Shown one piece after another: positions 8,836 through 19,590 of a stretch of DNA of 64,000 nt (the stretch's first letter is position 1; each line of letters starts with the position of its first letter). This stretch comes from Devosia subaequoris (GTDB lineage Bacteria; Pseudomonadota; Alphaproteobacteria; Rhizobiales; Devosiaceae): positions 62,001-126,000 of the forward strand of contig NZ_JACIEW010000006.1 in assembly GCF_014197055.1 (NCBI RefSeq). The letters run 5' to 3'. Below the pieces are notes generated by a model that saw only the letters and a list, made by a program, of their open reading frames with translations, did not search any database and was not told the DNA's origin. The translations under genes were made by a program, and so were the position numbers.

Positions 8836-9447
8836 TCACATATCAAAGAATACAGTTTCCTGCTCGCCCTGAAGGTGGACGTCGAGAGTGTAGGTGGCGC
8901 CTTCTCGACGGGCGATCAGGGTTTGGCGGCGGCGCTTATCCATGATCTTGTTGAGCACGAAATCGGTCGCGTTGGCCTCGGCCTCGTCCTCGAAGTAAAG
9001 CCGAGTCTGGAGGCCGATATTGATGCCGCGGGCCACGATCCAGAGCGCGATATGGGGTGCCATGAGCTTGCCATCGGGACCGGGCACGCGGCCGGGCTTG
9101 ATCGTCTCGAAAGTGGCGGCACCCGCTTCGCTCAGCGGCTGTCGCCCCCAACCGGTGAAGGCGGGTACGGCGTTGGAATTGGGGGCGGTCGGGCCGACGA
9201 AATTGCCGCTGGCATCGGCCTGCCAGATCTCGACCACGCCATCAAAGAGTGGCACGCCGACGCCATCGAAGACACGGACGGCCACATTGATGCGTTCGCC
9301 CTCGACCTCGCCATGGATCATGGTCGTACCGAGATCCTGCGGAATAACCCCGGTGATGTCGCAGAAATTCGGCGTCATGCCGATATGAACATAGGGGCCG
9401 GCGGTCTGGGACGGGGTCTCTTTCAGGGTCGGGGTGGGGTGCAGCAT
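8836..9447 (-). CDS. pcaG: Protocatechuate 3,4-dioxygenase alpha subunit
   Basis: About 203 residues, with the N-terminal PSQTAGPYVHIGM motif of intradiol dioxygenase alpha chains and the segment FDGVVEIWQADASG. With PcaH it forms the Fe(III) enzyme that opens the protocatechuate ring to 3-carboxy-cis,cis-muconate. Alpha subunits lack a full set of iron ligands, as here. The ATG at 9447 is one base from the pcaH stop and fits the family; the longer open frame to 9528 runs into pcaH. Confidence 0.93.
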   Translation of the reverse strand: MLHPTPTLKETPSQTAGPYVHIGMTPNFCDITGVIPQDLGTTMIHGEVEGERINVAVRVFDGVGVPLFDGVVEIWQADASGNFVGPTAPNSNAVPAFTGWGRQPLSEAGAATFETIKPGRVPGPDGKLMAPHIALWIVARGINIGLQTRLYFEDEAEANATDFVLNKIMDKRRRQTLIARREGATYTLDVHLQGEQETVFFDM

Positions 9448-9448
9448 G

Positions 9449-10195
9449 TCAGTTCCCCTCTTTTCTGTTTTCGAACATGGTCGAACGGCGGCCGCGCAGC
9501 ACGATATCGAAACGATAGCACAGGGCATCCATAGGTGTGGTGTTGAGGCGGTCGAGCCGGGCGGTCAACTGGTCGATCGCGGCCTTGTCATTGATGGTGG
9601 CAACGATCGGGCACTGCCAGATCATCGGGTCGCCCTCGAAATACATCTGGGTGATCAGGCGCTGCGCAAAGGCATGGCCGAAGACCGAGAAATGGATATG
9701 AGCGGGACGCCAGTCATTGCCGGTATTGGGCCAGGGATAGGCGCCGGGCTTGATGGTGCGGAAGTGGTAAAACCCGTTCTCGTCGGTGATCGAGCGGCCA
9801 AAGCCACCGAAATTGGGGTCGAGCGCAGCGACATAGCCCTCTTTCTTGTGACGGTAGCGTCCGCCGGCATTGGCCTGCCAGTATTCGACCAGCGTATTGG
9901 GCACAGGCCGCGCATTCTCGTCGAGCACCTGGCCATAAACGATCATACGCTGGCCGATGGCGTCGGTGCCATCCTGGCTGAAATTGCGGATCAGGTCGTT
10001 GTCGAGTTCGCCCAGCTTTTCGTGACCGAAGGTTGGGCCGGTCATCTCAGACTTGGTGGGGCCGAGCGAGAGCAAGCTGTGTTTTGGGGCGCGGAACGTC
10101 GTCGATTTGTATCCGGGCGTATCCGCCTTGGGATGCCAGTCGCGATCGCGCTGGAACAGCTGGCCGTCGGCCCCGGGTAGAATGATGCCGCTCAT
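9449..10195 (-). CDS. pcaH: Protocatechuate 3,4-dioxygenase beta subunit
   Basis: A 248-residue iron-binding subunit. The Fe(III) ligands expected in this family are visible as Tyr in GGRYRHK, Tyr in GAYPWPN and the two His in WRPAHIHFSVFG. The segment VEYWQANAGG is the intradiol dioxygenase signature. It overlaps pcaC by 4 bases and is followed one base later by pcaG, the usual pcaCHG arrangement of rhizobia. Confidence 0.95.
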   Translation of the reverse strand: MSGIILPGADGQLFQRDRDWHPKADTPGYKSTTFRAPKHSLLSLGPTKSEMTGPTFGHEKLGELDNDLIRNFSQDGTDAIGQRMIVYGQVLDENARPVPNTLVEYWQANAGGRYRHKKEGYVAALDPNFGGFGRSITDENGFYHFRTIKPGAYPWPNTGNDWRPAHIHFSVFGHAFAQRLITQMYFEGDPMIWQCPIVATINDKAAIDQLTARLDRLNTTPMDALCYRFDIVLRGRRSTMFENRKEGN

Positions 10196-10581
10196 TGGGC
10201 CGTCTCCTCACGTTTAGCCAGTTCGTGCTTGGCGATCTTGTAGGCACTATTGGCCGCTGGCACGCCCGCATAGACGGCGACGTGCAACAGCAATTCCTTG
10301 ATATCATCCTCGGTGGCGCCGGTATTGACCGTGGCGCGCACATGCATGGCGAATTCCTCCTCATGGCCCAGCCCGGCCAGCAGGGCCAGGGTCACGATGG
10401 AGCGCTCGCGCTTGGAAAGGCCCGGACGCGACCAGACCGAGCCCCAGGCCCCTTCGGTGATGAAGGTCTGAAAGGCGTCATCGAGTTCGGTGGTCTTTGC
10501 GGCGGCCTTGTCGACATGGCCGTCGCCCAGAACGGCGCGGCGGGTCGCCATGCCGCGATCGAACAATGACGTATCAGCCAT
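10192..10581 (-). CDS. pcaC: 4-carboxymuconolactone decarboxylase
   Basis: A 129-residue protein of the carboxymuconolactone decarboxylase family, showing RSIVTLALLAGLGHEEEFAMH and GATEDDIKELLLH. It decarboxylates 4-carboxymuconolactone to 3-oxoadipate enol-lactone. The length is normal for a single-domain PcaC, not the PcaCD fusion of some actinomycetes. It overlaps pcaD by 8 bases and pcaH by 4. Confidence 0.95.
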   Translation of the reverse strand: MADTSLFDRGMATRRAVLGDGHVDKAAAKTTELDDAFQTFITEGAWGSVWSRPGLSKRERSIVTLALLAGLGHEEEFAMHVRATVNTGATEDDIKELLLHVAVYAGVPAANSAYKIAKHELAKREETAQ

Positions 10582-11365
10582 GGTCGGCCTCCTTGAGAAA
10601 GTCCTGGATCAGGTCAGCCAGATGTGCCGGCTGTTCGATGGATGGGATATGGCCGACACCGCTGAGGATCTCGAAGCGCGAACCGGGTATGGCGGTACAA
10701 TTGCGAACCAGTTCGACCGGCGCCGCCAGATCGGCATCGCCGGCCACGATCAGCGTTGGCGCCTGAATCCGCGCAATGTCTGCGCCAAGATCAGTGTCGC
10801 GCAGCGTTGCGCAGGTATTGGCGTAGCCAAGGGGATTGGTGCGCAGGAAGAGATTGCGCCAACCAGCCAGCTCATCGGGACGATGCTGGCGGAAATCGGG
10901 GCTGAACCAACGCTCCATGACCGGATCGGCCATGGGTTCGAGGCCTTTGGTGCGAGCCGTCTCGATGCGCGCGCTCCACATGGCGGCGTCTCCCATGCGC
11001 GGGGCGGTGCAACACAGGACAAGTGCGCCAATGCGGTCCGGCGCGCGCAGCGCAAGCCCCTGCGCAATCAGCCCGCCAATGGACACGCCAGCCACCGCCA
11101 CCTTGCCCAGGTCGAGATGCTCGAGCAGGCCTTCAAGATCGTCGAGATGTTCGTCCAGGGCATAGTCACCCTCGGGCGCGTCGCTCAGCCCGTGGCCGCG
11201 CTTGTCATAGGACAGACAGCGATAGCTGTCGGAGGACATGGCGATCACTGCATCCCAGATGCGCGCATCGGTGCCCAGCGAATTGACAAAGACCAGCGCG
11301 GGGGCGCCCTCAGGACCCGTCAGGCGGTAGTGCAGCAAAGTGCCGCTGATACGGACAAATGGCAT
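10574..11365 (-). CDS. pcaD: 3-oxoadipate enol-lactonase
   Basis: About 263 residues with an alpha/beta-hydrolase fold. The nucleophile elbow is GVSIGG, the acid is in VAGDADLAAP and the His is in SGVGHIPSIEQP. It hydrolyses 3-oxoadipate enol-lactone to 3-oxoadipate. The ATG at 11365 is chosen because AGAGGAAG precedes it and homology begins there; the longer frame to 11554 would cross the promoter and enter pcaQ. It is the first gene of pcaDCHGB and divergent from pcaQ. Confidence 0.93.
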   Translation of the reverse strand: MPFVRISGTLLHYRLTGPEGAPALVFVNSLGTDARIWDAVIAMSSDSYRCLSYDKRGHGLSDAPEGDYALDEHLDDLEGLLEHLDLGKVAVAGVSIGGLIAQGLALRAPDRIGALVLCCTAPRMGDAAMWSARIETARTKGLEPMADPVMERWFSPDFRQHRPDELAGWRNLFLRTNPLGYANTCATLRDTDLGADIARIQAPTLIVAGDADLAAPVELVRNCTAIPGSRFEILSGVGHIPSIEQPAHLADLIQDFLKEADHG

Positions 11366-11433
11366 GGCTTCCTCTTGCCCCTGATTTAAGGGAATGCCAG
11401 CGCAGGTGTAAAATGATATGTCCGCCCCATACG

Positions 11434-11449
11434 ATAACTCCGGGATTAT
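11434..11449. promoter_or_regulatory. Candidate PcaQ binding box
   Basis: The pcaD-pcaQ intergenic region contains ATAACTCCGGGATTAT, an imperfect palindrome (ATAA, CCGG and TTAT pair). It is close to the PcaQ box I recall from Agrobacterium and Sinorhizobium (ATAACC-N4-GGTTAA) and sits about 69 bases upstream of the pcaD start, a usual place for LysR activators. A further ATAACC half-site is at 11498-11503. Confidence 0.6.
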
Positions 11450-11512
11450 TGAATTTGCACCGGTAACCCCGAATTTGCTATCAAAAGCGCAGATGGCATA
11501 ACCGGAAATACA

Positions 11513-12448
11513 ATGTCGCCGCGCATTATCGACCCTCGCATTCGTCTTCGGCATATCGCCTGCTTTCTAGAGGTGGCGCGGTTGCGCTCCATGGCCGGCG
11601 CGGCCGAGGCGCTCAATATCAGCCAACCCGCCGCCACCAAGACGATCCAGGAACTCGAAGCCCTGCTGGGCGGGCAATTGTTTGATCGCAGCCGGCGGCG
11701 ACTGGCCCTGACGGCCTTTGGCGAAGTGTTTTTCCGCTATGCTTCGACCAGCATCGCCGCCTTGCGCCAGGGGATCGACGCGGCGCGCGGGACGCATGAC
11801 ACCGCCATGGTGCGGGTGGGCGCGCTGCCTACCGTCTCGGCACGCATGCTGCCCGATGCCGTGCGCGGCTTTACCGAAGACAATGGCGGGGTGACCACCC
11901 GCATCATCACCGGCCCCAATGGCTATCTGCTCTCGCTGTTGCGCACCGGCGATGTCGATCTGGTCATCGGCCGCATGGCCGAACCCAATGCCATGGTGGG
12001 CCTCAGCTTCGAGCATCTCTATTCCGAGCGCGTGGTGCTGGCAGTGCGGCCCGGCCACCCTGTTCTTAGCGCACCCGAGTTCAATCTCCGGCTGATCGAG
12101 AATTACCAGACATTGATGCCGACCCCGGATTCAGTGATCCGTCCGGTGGTGGAACGCATCCTGCTGGCCCATGGAGTGACGCAGTTGCGCGACGAGATCG
12201 AGACCGTGTCCAATGCCTTTGGCCGGTCTTATGTGCGCCAGACCGAGGCCATCTGGATCATTTCCGAGGGGGTGGTGGCCGACGATGTCGCCGAGGGGCG
12301 GCTGGCGCTGCTGCCGGTCGATACCAGGGAGACGCTGGGACCGGTGGGCTTTACCACGCGCACCGACACCCCGACATCACTGTCCACGACCAGTCTGATG
12401 CAGTCGGTGCGGGAGGTTGCCGAGCGGCTGCGGAAAGACGGGCACTAA
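11513..12448 (+). CDS. pcaQ: LysR-type activator of the pca operon
   Basis: A 311-residue LysR regulator: an N-terminal winged helix (RLRHIACFLEVARLRSM, then NISQPAATKTIQELE) and a substrate-binding domain. Both its start (PRIIDPRIRLRHI) and its divergent position next to pcaD are typical of PcaQ, which activates pcaDCHGB in response to pathway intermediates such as 3-carboxymuconate. It is convergent with the AraC-type regulator gene downstream. Confidence 0.92.
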   Translation: MSPRIIDPRIRLRHIACFLEVARLRSMAGAAEALNISQPAATKTIQELEALLGGQLFDRSRRRLALTAFGEVFFRYASTSIAALRQGIDAARGTHDTAMVRVGALPTVSARMLPDAVRGFTEDNGGVTTRIITGPNGYLLSLLRTGDVDLVIGRMAEPNAMVGLSFEHLYSERVVLAVRPGHPVLSAPEFNLRLIENYQTLMPTPDSVIRPVVERILLAHGVTQLRDEIETVSNAFGRSYVRQTEAIWIISEGVVADDVAEGRLALLPVDTRETLGPVGFTTRTDTPTSLSTTSLMQSVREVAERLRKDGH

Positions 12449-12463
12449 GCGAGGACTGCGCGT

Positions 12464-14544
<2,081 letters not shown>

Positions 14545-14580
14545 CAGCCGCACGCCCCTCTGCTGCACAAGGCTACCGCA

Positions 14581-14624
14581 AAAAGAAGAGGCCCGGTCAG
14601 TTTCCCGACCGGGCCTCTTCTTTT
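14581..14624. terminator. Bidirectional rho-independent terminator
   Basis: A perfect inverted repeat with 18-base arms (14581-14598 and 14607-14624) and an 8-base loop. The GC core is flanked by AAAAGAAGA and TCTTCTTTT, so it can act in both directions. It separates convergent pobA and the TRAP binding-protein gene. Confidence 0.93.
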
Positions 14625-14639
14625 GCCTGAACCGGCCGA

Positions 14640-15659
14640 TTACATCTCGGCAGCAACGGCGGCACGGGCCGCATCGAGCAGAGACTGACCGTCAATGCCC
14701 TGGCCATCCATGTCGGCAAGCCACCGATCGACAACCGGCCCGGCCGCTTCGATCCAGCGGGCGGTTTCGGCTTCATCGAGTTGCACGACATTATTGCCGG
14801 CATTGACGGCAATCGAGAGGCCCGTGGCGTCGCCATTATCCATAACGCGGCCGAACATGCGCGAGGTCTCGAGGCCGGAATTGGCGTCAATCACAGCCTT
14901 CAGATCGTCGGGCAGGTTGTTGTAGCTGTCCATGTTCATCACGAAGCCGAAGGTCTGGGTATAAAGACCGTACTGGCTGGTGAAGCCGGTATGGTTCTCC
15001 ACCAGTTCGGCGACGCGCAGGGACGGCGTCACTTCCCAGGGAATGGTCGTGGCGTCGATCACGCCCTTGGACAGCGCCTCGGTCACCTGTGGCACGGGCA
15101 TGCCGATCGGCTCGGCGCCGAGTTCAGCCAGCATGTCGGAAATGATGCGCGAACCGCCACGCACCTTCATGCCATTGAGATCTTCCAGGCTGGTGACCGG
15201 GTCCTTGGAGTGGAACAGACCGGGGCCATGGGTGTGAAGCGCAATGACATGCACACCGGCGAACTCATCAGCCGAGTTTTCCTGCACATAGTTGTAGAAG
15301 GCAGCCGAACCCACTTCCCCGTTGGGAATCATGAAGGGCAGTTCGAACACTTCGGACTTGGGGAAGCGGCCGGGCGTATAGCCGAGCACGGTCCAGATGA
15401 TGTCGACAACGCCGTCCTTGGCCTGGTCGAACAGTTCCGGGGGAGCGCCACCCAGCTGCATGGCCGGGTAGAGCTCGAACTTGATGCGGCCGTCGGATTC
15501 ATCGGAAACCTTGGCGGCCCAGGGCTCGATGGCCTGGGCCGGGATGGTTGCCTGTGCCGGCAGCATCTGGTGAATGCGCAGGGTGACTTCCTGGGCAAAG
15601 GCGGTGGTGGACATGGCGAGCGCAGCCAGCGCCCCCACTACCAGGCTCTTGGTCTTCAT
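14640..15659 (-). CDS. TRAP transporter solute-binding protein (DctP type)
   Basis: About 339 residues with a signal peptide (MKTKSLVVGALAALAMS, cleavage after AFA) and the TRAP DctP fold, including KVRGG and the ALSKGVIDATTIPWE segment. It binds a carboxylate ligand in the periplasm and delivers it to the membrane subunits encoded just upstream. The start at 15659 has GGGAGGG before it. Its position between pobA and a hydroxycinnamate-type operon suggests an aromatic or phenylpropanoid acid as ligand; this is inference. Confidence 0.9.
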   Translation of the reverse strand: MKTKSLVVGALAALAMSTTAFAQEVTLRIHQMLPAQATIPAQAIEPWAAKVSDESDGRIKFELYPAMQLGGAPPELFDQAKDGVVDIIWTVLGYTPGRFPKSEVFELPFMIPNGEVGSAAFYNYVQENSADEFAGVHVIALHTHGPGLFHSKDPVTSLEDLNGMKVRGGSRIISDMLAELGAEPIGMPVPQVTEALSKGVIDATTIPWEVTPSLRVAELVENHTGFTSQYGLYTQTFGFVMNMDSYNNLPDDLKAVIDANSGLETSRMFGRVMDNGDATGLSIAVNAGNNVVQLDEAETARWIEAAGPVVDRWLADMDGQGIDGQSLLDAARAAVAAEM

Positions 15660-15747
15660 TGGGTATCCCTCCCTCGTCATGGCCATGTCTGGCCGGGTCA
15701 TTGTCCCGGCCCGGCTCCAGCGGAACCAGGCCGGAACAGGTTCTTAC

Positions 15748-17070
15748 CTAATAGAGCATCCAGACCAGCCACAGGGTGATGGGCGGGAAGGCTACCAGGA
15801 TTGCGGTGCGGACCATGTCGCTGGCCACGAAGGGCAACACGCCGCGATAGGTGTCGGACAGGCGCGTTTCGGGCGCCATGGAATTGATAATGAACAGGTT
15901 CATCCCCACGGGCGGCGTGATCAGGCCGACTTCGACCACGATCAGCACGATGATGCCGAACCAGATGCCGAACTCGTCAGGCGTCAGGCCGAAATCGAGC
16001 ACGGACATCATCGGGAAGATGATCGGCACGGTCAGCAGGATCATGGAGAGCGAGTCCATGACGCATCCCATGACGAGATAGAAGATCAGCACCAGGATCA
16101 TCACGATCCAGGGATTGAAACCCTGCTCGCCAACCCAGGTCGCCAGGACCTGAGGCACCTGGGACAGCGCCAGGAAACTGTTGAGAGCCGCGGCGCCGAG
16201 CACGATCAGGAAGATCATGGCAGTGGCGCTGGCGGTGGCGAGGCACGCCTGCATGATCGATTTTCGATCCAGGCTGCGGGCCGCCAGGGCGATCAGGAAG
16301 GTACCGGCCGCGCCCACCGCAGCCGCCTCGGTCGGGGTGAAGATGCCGGCATAGATGCCGCCGATCACAGCCACGAACACCACCAGCACCGGCCAGGTCT
16401 TGGCCAGCTCGCGGAACCGATGGCCATAGGGCAAGCGCTCGCGCACGCCACCGGATCCGGGCACCATGCGCACATAGATCATAATGACGACGATGTAGCC
16501 GATGGCGGCCAGGATTCCTGGCACGAAGGCGCCCATGAAGAGCTTGGCGATGTTCTGCTCGGTCAGAACCGCGAAGATCACCAGAATGATCGAGGGTGGG
16601 ATGAGAATGCCAAGCGTGCCGCCGGCGGCCACGGCACCGGTGGAAAGCGCACCGGAATAGCCATATTTCTTCAGCTCGGGCAGGGCCACCTGCCCCATGG
16701 TGGCGGCGGTGGCCAGCGAAGAGCCGCAAATGGCCCCGAAGCCGGCGCTGGCGCCAATGGCAGCCATGGCCACCCCGCCTTTCCTGTGGCCGAGCCAGGC
16801 GGCGGCTGCATTGAACAGGCCTGAGGACAAGCCGCCCAGCGTGGCGAACTGGCCCATCAGCAGAAACAGCGGCACCACAGAGAGCGAATAAGAGGCAAAT
16901 GTGGAATAGGTCAGGTTCTTGAACTGGGCCGAGACAGGATTGAAGCTGCCGGTGATCAACCAACTGCCGAACACGCCCACACCCAGCATGGCCAGGCCGA
17001 TCGGCACGCGCAGAAAGATCAGGACCAGAACGAGCGGCAGTCCGAGAAAGCCGAGCATCAAGGGGGTCAT
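15748..17070 (-). CDS. TRAP transporter large permease (DctM type)
   Basis: A 440-residue membrane protein with about 12 hydrophobic segments and DctM features such as the N-terminal LRVPIGLAMLGVG and GAVAAGGTLGILIPPS. It forms the sodium-driven channel of the TRAP system. It overlaps the small permease gene by 4 bases and lies upstream of the binding-protein gene. Confidence 0.92.
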   Translation of the reverse strand: MTPLMLGFLGLPLVLVLIFLRVPIGLAMLGVGVFGSWLITGSFNPVSAQFKNLTYSTFASYSLSVVPLFLLMGQFATLGGLSSGLFNAAAAWLGHRKGGVAMAAIGASAGFGAICGSSLATAATMGQVALPELKKYGYSGALSTGAVAAGGTLGILIPPSIILVIFAVLTEQNIAKLFMGAFVPGILAAIGYIVVIMIYVRMVPGSGGVRERLPYGHRFRELAKTWPVLVVFVAVIGGIYAGIFTPTEAAAVGAAGTFLIALAARSLDRKSIMQACLATASATAMIFLIVLGAAALNSFLALSQVPQVLATWVGEQGFNPWIVMILVLIFYLVMGCVMDSLSMILLTVPIIFPMMSVLDFGLTPDEFGIWFGIIVLIVVEVGLITPPVGMNLFIINSMAPETRLSDTYRGVLPFVASDMVRTAILVAFPPITLWLVWMLY

Positions 17071-17609
17071 ATTTCGGCTCCCGCCTGCTTGGGTTCGGCT
17101 TCACCCTTGAGGGCATAGCTGAGCGAGCGGCCCAGCACATAGACAGCCACCACCGCCATGACCACCGCGCCGACAAAGGCCACTGCATAGGCCCAGCTCA
17201 GCGGGAAGCGCAGCAACAGGGTGGTCTCACGATAGGCAAACTTGTCCATCATGCCGTAGTAGAGGCGCCAGGCGATGAACCAGGATGCGGCGAGCATCAT
17301 GATGTCGGTGACGACCAGGATCCAGCTATTGACGCGCAGGCCGAGACTGTCGGTGACCAACGCAACCACAGCGTGGCTTCGGGTGAGATGGGCCCAGGGC
17401 ATGAAAGCAAAGATCGCAAAGCCCATGCCGATGGAGACCAGCTCATAATCGCCAGTGATCGGCTTGAGACCAACGAACAGCAGGGCACGACCGATGATGC
17501 TAACCACAATCATGCCGACCATGGCCAGCAAGACCAGCCCACCGACGATCGCCATCCACCTGGCCAAACCTACTATAAACCGCCCCAACAGGGACTCGTC
17601 TCTAAACAC
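17067..17609 (-). CDS. TRAP transporter small permease (DctQ type)
   Basis: A 180-residue protein with four membrane segments typical of DctQ. It begins at a GTG (17609) with GGGGAG upstream and is the first gene of the three-gene TRAP operon. Its promoter region faces that of the divergent MarR gene. Confidence 0.87.
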   Translation of the reverse strand: MFRDESLLGRFIVGLARWMAIVGGLVLLAMVGMIVVSIIGRALLFVGLKPITGDYELVSIGMGFAIFAFMPWAHLTRSHAVVALVTDSLGLRVNSWILVVTDIMMLAASWFIAWRLYYGMMDKFAYRETTLLLRFPLSWAYAVAFVGAVVMAVVAVYVLGRSLSYALKGEAEPKQAGAEI

Positions 17610-17697
17610 GCAGGTCTCCCCCCATACATCACACCGGTTTTAGGGCGTCGGGCGCGGTCAAGTAAAATGACAATTGCCCGCCGTCCCATAACAGCCA

Positions 17698-17729
17698 GAT
17701 TATACATTTTTGCGATTATAGCGATTAAA
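17698..17729. promoter_or_regulatory. Direct repeats GATTATA in the TRAP-marR intergenic region
   Basis: GATTATA occurs at 17698-17704 and 17714-17720, and GATTAAA at 17723-17729. On the minus strand the first two contain perfect TATAAT -10 boxes pointing toward the TRAP operon. This AT-rich stretch is the likely core promoter, but I see no convincing -35 box. A lone CATAAC half-site is at 17687-17692. Confidence 0.4.
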
Positions 17730-17875
17730 CACCGTCACAATCGGCCTGATCGATAACCAATTAGGTGAAACTGTCCGCCGACCCGATTCATGGGGCAGAG
17801 TTTTCCCATGCATTCACGCGCGATGTTCGCATGTCCGCTTGCCTTCCTGATCGGCCTCGCTAGGGTCATCTGGCA

Positions 17876-18346
17876 ATGGTCCAACGAAGAACTCCTCCTC
17901 CTGAGCCCTCCGAGGGCGATACGGCGCTGCAGACGGATGCGACAACCTCGATTGTCGGTTACCGGCTGCGCCGCGCCCAGCTCAGTGTGTTCCAGAAATT
18001 TCTTGCCGTCTTCGATGAATTGAAACTGCGGCCTGCGGAATACTCGGTGCTCGTGCTGATCGGCGATAATCCTGGCCGCAAGCAAACCGAAATCGCCGAG
18101 GTGCTTGGCATCAAACGCGCCAATTTTGTCACGCTGGTGCACGGGCTGGAAGAGCGCGGACTGGTCGAGCGCGTCCCTTCGATGGAAGACAAGCGCGCCA
18201 ATGCGCTGCATCTGACTGCGGAGGGTAAGGCTTTCCTGACCCAGGCCCAGGCCCGACACGCCCAGCTCGAGGACGAAACCGTTGCTCAACTGGGTGGCCC
18301 GGCAGCGCGGGCGCAATTGCTGGCACTGCTGGATCGGCTGATCTGA
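17876..18346 (+). CDS. MarR-family regulator, probable controller of the hydroxycinnamate genes
   Basis: A 156-residue winged-helix protein: LRPAEYSVLVLIGDNPG, then the recognition region TEIAEVLGIKRANFVTLVHGLEERGLVER and the wing SMEDKRANALHLTAEG. MarR proteins repress nearby genes until they bind a ligand; hydroxycinnamoyl-CoA is the ligand for the related CouR and HcaR types. It lies between the TRAP operon (divergent) and the CoA-ligase operon (convergent), so both are candidate targets. Confidence 0.87.
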   Translation: MVQRRTPPPEPSEGDTALQTDATTSIVGYRLRRAQLSVFQKFLAVFDELKLRPAEYSVLVLIGDNPGRKQTEIAEVLGIKRANFVTLVHGLEERGLVERVPSMEDKRANALHLTAEGKAFLTQAQARHAQLEDETVAQLGGPAARAQLLALLDRLI

Positions 18347-18371
18347 CGTCCACCCGGCGCCCGCAACGCCC

Positions 18372-19166
18372 TCAGCCAAAGTTGGGTGGCCGCTTTTCCA
18401 GAAACGCCTTCAGCCCCTCCTCGGCATCCGGCCCAGTCTGGCTGAGGGCCGCCGTCAGGCTTTCAGCATAAAGGCCCGCTTCGGGCGGCATCGCGGCGAT
18501 CTGCGCGATGGCCTGGATAATAAAACCGTTGATGGTCGGGGAGTTTTTTGCGATCCGTCCTGCCAGTTCGAAGGCCTTTTCCAGCCCCTGCCCTTCGGGC
18601 ACCAGATGATGTGCCAGACCCAACCGCTCACCCTCGACGCCGGAATAGGTACGGCCAGTCAACATCATCTCGGTCAGGCGATCCGGCCCGATCAACCGGG
18701 AGATGCGCACCGAGCCGCCACCGCCCACGAAGATGCCGCGCATGCCTTCGGGCATCTGAAACCGCACGGTCTCCTCGGCGACGCGCACATGACAGGCGGC
18801 CGCAAACTCAAGTCCACCGCCCATGACAGCGCCGCTCATGGCGGCGACGACCGGTACGGTCGAGTGGGCGATGCGGGCCATGACGCGATGCCAGTTGCGC
18901 GAATGGGCCATGACATCGAGCGGTTCACGGGCAACATGCTGGGAGAGATCGAGGCCCGAGGAAAAATGTCCGCCAGCACCGGAAATCACGATTGCCCGGG
19001 TTTGCTCAGGTATGTTGGCAAAAAAGGCATCGAGCGCGGCGACGAGATCGTCGTTGAGCGCGTTGCGCTTTTCCGGGCGGTTGAGCATAAGGTGGCTGAC
19101 CTTGTCCTTTTGCTCGAGGGTCAGCACCTGGTCCTTGGTCATCGATGTGTCCTTCACGGTACTCAT
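18372..19166 (-). CDS. Crotonase-family enoyl-CoA hydratase
   Basis: About 264 residues with crotonase features: NRPEKRNALNDDL, the oxyanion-hole segment GAGGHFSSGLDL and SGAVMGGGLEFAAACH. The ATG at 19166 overlaps the thioesterase stop by 4 bases, which decides the start over 19247. In this operon the likely job is hydration of a hydroxycinnamoyl-CoA double bond. A retro-aldol hydratase-lyase making an aldehyde directly is the alternative, but the dehydrogenase and thiolase next door favour beta-oxidation. It is convergent with marR. Confidence 0.85.
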   Translation of the reverse strand: MSTVKDTSMTKDQVLTLEQKDKVSHLMLNRPEKRNALNDDLVAALDAFFANIPEQTRAIVISGAGGHFSSGLDLSQHVAREPLDVMAHSRNWHRVMARIAHSTVPVVAAMSGAVMGGGLEFAAACHVRVAEETVRFQMPEGMRGIFVGGGGSVRISRLIGPDRLTEMMLTGRTYSGVEGERLGLAHHLVPEGQGLEKAFELAGRIAKNSPTINGFIIQAIAQIAAMPPEAGLYAESLTAALSQTGPDAEEGLKAFLEKRPPNFG

Positions 19167-19582
19167 TTTGTCTGGCTCAACAAGCTGCGCACGTCTTCGG
19201 GCAGGGGCGCCGAGCGGATACCGCCATCCTCGCCGCGCACCACCCAAACGCGCTTTTCGTGGGCCTCGATGGCGAGGTCGCCATCTCTGAACACGCTATG
19301 TTTCACCGCGAAGCTGGAGCGGCCCAAACCGGTGATTTCGCTTCTGATCTCGATCACATCGCCAAAGCTGGATGGGCGGATGAAGCGCGCGCCGGTATCG
19401 ACCATGGGGATGCCGGCAATACCGAAATGATCGAGCCAGTTGCGCTTGTGCATGGCAAAGGCCGCCGAGAGCATGGCCGCGGTGGCATTATCGAAAAAGC
19501 GGAAATAATTGGGGTAATAGACGATACCGGCCGGGTCGCAATCGCCGAACTGGATTTCGACCCTGGTGATGTTGGAAAACAT
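19163..19582 (-). CDS. 4-hydroxybenzoyl-CoA thioesterase-type hotdog protein
   Basis: A 139-residue hotdog-fold thioesterase. The N-terminal QFGDCDPAGIVYYPNYF closely resembles the active-site stretch of the Pseudomonas 4-hydroxybenzoyl-CoA thioesterase, with its catalytic Asp. It would release 4-hydroxybenzoate from the CoA ester left after thiolytic side-chain removal. It is coupled to the crotonase gene by a 4-base overlap. A broader YbgC-like acyl-CoA thioesterase is the alternative. Confidence 0.83.
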   Translation of the reverse strand: MFSNITRVEIQFGDCDPAGIVYYPNYFRFFDNATAAMLSAAFAMHKRNWLDHFGIAGIPMVDTGARFIRPSSFGDVIEIRSEITGLGRSSFAVKHSVFRDGDLAIEAHEKRVWVVRGEDGGIRSAPLPEDVRSLLSQTK

Positions 19583-19590
19583 GGCAGTTC

